Of a DNA stretch of 64,000 nt, positions 61,715 to 64,000 are shown one piece after another; position 1 is the stretch's first letter, and every line of letters begins with the position of its first letter. The notes beneath the pieces are model-generated. The model was not told the origin of the DNA and made no database searches. It saw nothing but the letters and a program-made list of their open reading frames with translations. Location: contig NZ_CP104467.1 of the NCBI RefSeq assembly GCF_025369935.1, positions 2,053,001 to 2,117,000 of the forward strand. The letters run 5' to 3'. The DNA is from Paenibacillus andongensis (GTDB lineage Bacteria; Bacillota; Bacilli; Paenibacillales; NBRC-103111). The position numbers and the translations under genes are program-made.

Positions 61715-61753
61715 CTATACTAAAGTTATAGACGAGATAAGGAGGCGATAGAG

Positions 61754-62716
61754 ATGCAAAACACAGTAAGTCACACGAAATACAGCAAGCGTTTGGGGGC
61801 AGAGGTCAACCGTCGCCGATGGCAGGAGGTTATCAAGCATAAGTACTTCTACTTGATGGTATTCCCTACGGTGCTGTTCTTTCTGATCTTCGCGTATGTG
61901 CCAATGTACGGCGTGATCTTGGCTTTTAAGGATTTCAATTATTCTCTGGGCATCATGAACAGTCCATGGAATAACTTTCAAAACTTTCGGGATGTGCTGG
62001 GCGATCCGAAATTCCTGCATGCGTTCAACAACACCTTGTTTATCAGCTTCGGGCGTTTGCTTATCGAATTTCCGATTCCCATCGTATTGGCGATCCTGCT
62101 GAATGAAATGCGACACAGAAGATTGAAGCGAATCTATCAAACCGTATTTACATTTCCGCATTTCATTAGCTGGGTTGTGTTAAGCGGAATCATAACGAGT
62201 ATCCTGAGCGATCAGGGCGTGCTCAATCAGATCCTGCAGCTATTCGGGTGGGGGAAAAATACGATCCTGATCCACGACGGAAGTTTTCTGGCGCTGCTGT
62301 TCACGTCGAACATATGGAAAGAAGCAGGCTGGTCCTCCATTATTTATCTGGCAGCCATCGCCGGTATCAATCCCGAGCTTTATGAGGCGGCGGCCATAGA
62401 CGGCGCAAACCGTTATCAGCAAATGAAGGCGATTACATGGCCGGTGATTCGTACCACGGCAGCTATTCTACTTATTCTGGCAGTCGGCGGTATTATGAAT
62501 GGCGGATTCGACCAGATCTTCAATTTGTATAACCCAGCCGTTTATGAACGCGCCGATATTCTCGATACCTACGTGTATCGCAGCGCTTTTGTAGACGCAA
62601 CGGGGTTCGGCTATTCCACTACGGTTGGTTTACTGAAATCCGTCATCAGTTGCTTGTTGCTTTTCGGATCAAACCTTTTTGTGAAACATGTTATGAAGGA
62701 GGGGGGCCTCTATTGA
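61754..62716 (+). CDS. Oligosaccharide ABC permease, LplB type
   Basis: 320 residues with AAGGAGGCG upstream. LMVFPTVLFFLIFAYVPMYGVILAFKDFNYSLGI, six helices and the loop YEAAAIDGANRYQQMKAITWP. Ends ...FVKHVMKEGGLY as usual for LplB. First gene of a CUT1-type transporter operon next to YesM/YesN and the GH95-like gene. Overlaps the next gene by a TTGA junction. Confidence 0.92.
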   Translation: MQNTVSHTKYSKRLGAEVNRRRWQEVIKHKYFYLMVFPTVLFFLIFAYVPMYGVILAFKDFNYSLGIMNSPWNNFQNFRDVLGDPKFLHAFNNTLFISFGRLLIEFPIPIVLAILLNEMRHRRLKRIYQTVFTFPHFISWVVLSGIITSILSDQGVLNQILQLFGWGKNTILIHDGSFLALLFTSNIWKEAGWSSIIYLAAIAGINPELYEAAAIDGANRYQQMKAITWPVIRTTAAILLILAVGGIMNGGFDQIFNLYNPAVYERADILDTYVYRSAFVDATGFGYSTTVGLLKSVISCLLLFGSNLFVKHVMKEGGLY

Positions 62717-63585
62717 AACGGTTATCAGTTTCCAATGCGCTGGTCGCGATCATCCTGGGGCTGTGCGCGATCGCGGCTGTATTCCCATTTTATCAAACGC
62801 TCGTTCTGTCCTTCTCTACCATATTAGACTGGAAAGCCGGAGGAGTCACGTTGTTTCCGAGATCCATTGATCTCTCTTCGTATCGGTATATTTTTCATGA
62901 AGGCAAGGTGGTCAATGGTTTGCTTATATCGGTCATCGTGACCGTGTTAGGCACATTGGTGAATTTGGTAGTAACGACGACAGGCGCTTACGCGTTATCC
63001 AAGAATTCGATGCCAGGCCGAAACGTGATCCTTACTTGCATCATCTTTACGATGTTTTTTTCAGGCGGTCTTATTCCCTATTATTTGACGATTCAAGCCC
63101 TGCACTTGCAGAATAATTTGCTTGTCATGGTATTACCGGTCGCTGTAAACGCCTTCAACCTAATCCTGATGAAGAATTTCTTTGGAACCATTAGCCCTGC
63201 TCTTGAAGAGTCGGCCAAGATTGACGGGGCCAACGATCTGAGTATCCTCATCCGCATCGTCATGCCCGTTTCGTTGCCGATCATGGCGACTATGACCTTG
63301 TTTTATGCGGTTGATCGTTGGAATGAATGGTGGCTCCCGATGTTGTTTATCAACGATGCGAACTTGCATCCCTTGCAGCTTGTATTAAGAGACACGATAA
63401 CCAATATGAGTCATTCGATGAATAGCGCGATAGGTCAACAGCTAGCCGCACAAATGCCAAACGTTTACCCAGAAGCAGTGAAGTCAGCGATGATCATCGT
63501 CTCCGCCCTTCCCATAGTAATGGTTTATCCATTTGTACAGAAACACTTCAATGCGGGAGTCATGATCGGTTCTGTGAAGGAGTGA
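62713..63585 (+). CDS. Oligosaccharide ABC permease, LplC/YtcP type
   Basis: 290 residues from TTG 62713, overlapping the previous stop by 4 nt, with AAGGAGGGGGG 7 nt upstream. MFFSGGLIPYYLTIQALHLQNN, EESAKIDGANDLSILIRIVMPVSLP and C-terminal YPFVQKHFNAGVMIGSVKE are LplC signatures. Partner of the preceding permease. Confidence 0.92.
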   Translation: MKRLSVSNALVAIILGLCAIAAVFPFYQTLVLSFSTILDWKAGGVTLFPRSIDLSSYRYIFHEGKVVNGLLISVIVTVLGTLVNLVVTTTGAYALSKNSMPGRNVILTCIIFTMFFSGGLIPYYLTIQALHLQNNLLVMVLPVAVNAFNLILMKNFFGTISPALEESAKIDGANDLSILIRIVMPVSLPIMATMTLFYAVDRWNEWWLPMLFINDANLHPLQLVLRDTITNMSHSMNSAIGQQLAAQMPNVYPEAVKSAMIIVSALPIVMVYPFVQKHFNAGVMIGSVKE

Positions 63586-63650
63586 TAATAATGGCTTCGG
63601 CCTTTATTATAGATATCTTGAGTTTCAAAAAAACAAGGAGGGTTTTCAGA

Positions 63651-64000
63651 GTGAAGATGTTCAAACAAAGAGTACTAGTATCCTCGGCGCTGCTTCTGCT
63701 TGCAGGGATGGTGCTATCCGCCTGCGGTAATGGGGAGAGCAAGTCAACCACATCCCCGAGCACTACGCCACAGAAGTCAGATGCAAAGGCAATGGACAAG
63801 CAATTGGAGCTCAGTATTGCAGCCTGGGACATCCAGACGAGCTTTGATAAGCCTAATGCAAAAAACGATGCGATCTATAACGACATCGCCAAGAAATTCA
63901 ACATTACTATCAAGCCCGTACAGGTTACCTGGAACGACTGGACGGAAAAAGTGAAGGTTTGGGCTGCGTCCAATCAGCTTCCTGACATGTTCGCCAACCC
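63651..64000 (+). CDS. Oligosaccharide-binding lipoprotein, 5' part (cut by window end)
   Basis: GTG 63651 has AAGGAGGG 8 nt upstream; ATG 63657 is too far from it. The 116 codons visible are open to the edge. Signal peptide VLVSSALLLLAGMVLSACGN with LSAC lipobox, a Ser/Thr/Pro/Lys linker, then LELSIAAWDIQTSFDKPNAKNDAIYNDIAKKFNITIKPVQVTWNDW, the start of a family 1 binding protein. Completes the LplB-LplC-binding protein operon. Confidence 0.9.
   Translation, partial: MKMFKQRVLVSSALLLLAGMVLSACGNGESKSTTSPSTTPQKSDAKAMDKQLELSIAAWDIQTSFDKPNAKNDAIYNDIAKKFNITIKPVQVTWNDWTEKVKVWAASNQLPDMFAN

Noticed and set aside
1..64000. CRISPR arrays, tRNA or rRNA genes, complete insertion sequences, prophage
   Set aside because: No regularly spaced repeats, no cloverleaf-like or rRNA-like stretches, no intact transposase, integrase or phage structural gene were seen.

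Overview
The window looks like chromosome of a spore-forming Bacillota, most likely Paenibacillaceae. The reasons are: four YesM/YesN-type two-component pairs (HAMP/His_kinase sensor plus CheY-AraC regulator) beside sugar ABC transporters of the Ara/LplBC type without their own ATPase; strong Shine-Dalgarno sites with frequent TTG/GTG starts; an intact sigK; and FusB-, Mhq- and LtrA-like genes. There is no rRNA, tRNA, CRISPR array, complete IS or prophage. The taxon is inferred from gene content, not from a marker gene.

Layout. (1) 1-3.1 kb: the 3'-truncated (edge) Spo0B-type sensor kinase on the minus strand, an MBL-fold hydrolase, and a FusB-like EF-G-binding protein behind a leader peptide and competing hairpins. 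(2) 3.2-13.6 kb: an arabino-oligosaccharide-type locus with binding protein, two permeases, a GH43 lipoprotein, a second (probably sensory) binding protein, a YesM/YesN pair and a GntR/LacI-type AraR-like repressor. (3) 13.7-15.2 kb: debris, a 5'-truncated binding-protein gene running into the 3' end of a LysR gene. (4) 15.2-27.3 kb and 33.3-39.9 kb: an oxidative/electrophile-stress region holding a haloperoxidase-like hydrolase, isochorismatase-like hydrolase, XapX protein, amidohydrolase, CDGSH protein, Dps, catalase, MFS exporter, haem-copper-oxidase-like membrane protein, two copies of an MhqO-like ring-cleaving dioxygenase, MhqD-like esterase, flavin reductase, two LysR regulators, YjdI/YjdJ-like proteins, MhqN-like nitroreductase, pirin, a GapB-like GAPDH and LtrA. 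(5) 27.5-32.7 kb: a binding protein plus YesM/YesN with no permeases, lying between two 147-bp direct repeats and next to IS110-type debris. (6) 40-41.5 kb: sigK and an orphan MacB-like ATPase. (7) 42-53.7 kb: one long operon of YesM, YesN, LplB, LplC, binding protein, ACT-domain malic enzyme, sugar isomerase and two Gfo/Idh/MocA dehydrogenases. (8) 54-64 kb: a GH95-like enzyme, a convergent AraC regulator, the scar of an erased LysR/MFS gene pair, then YesM, YesN, LplB, LplC and a binding protein cut by the window end.

The carbohydrate loci share one logic: a membrane kinase (sometimes with a dedicated binding protein) senses an oligosaccharide, a YesN regulator activates the transporter operon, and intracellular or surface glycosidases finish degradation. 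Two conserved DNA signals stand out. AATATGTC lies at fixed spacing from the -10 box of two arabinose-locus promoters and recurs as a perfect palindrome before the GH95-like gene. An OxyR/LysR-type CTAT-N7-ATAG box sits before the XapX-amidohydrolase genes, dps and both dioxygenase copies, suggesting one redox-responsive LysR regulon covering much of the stress region.
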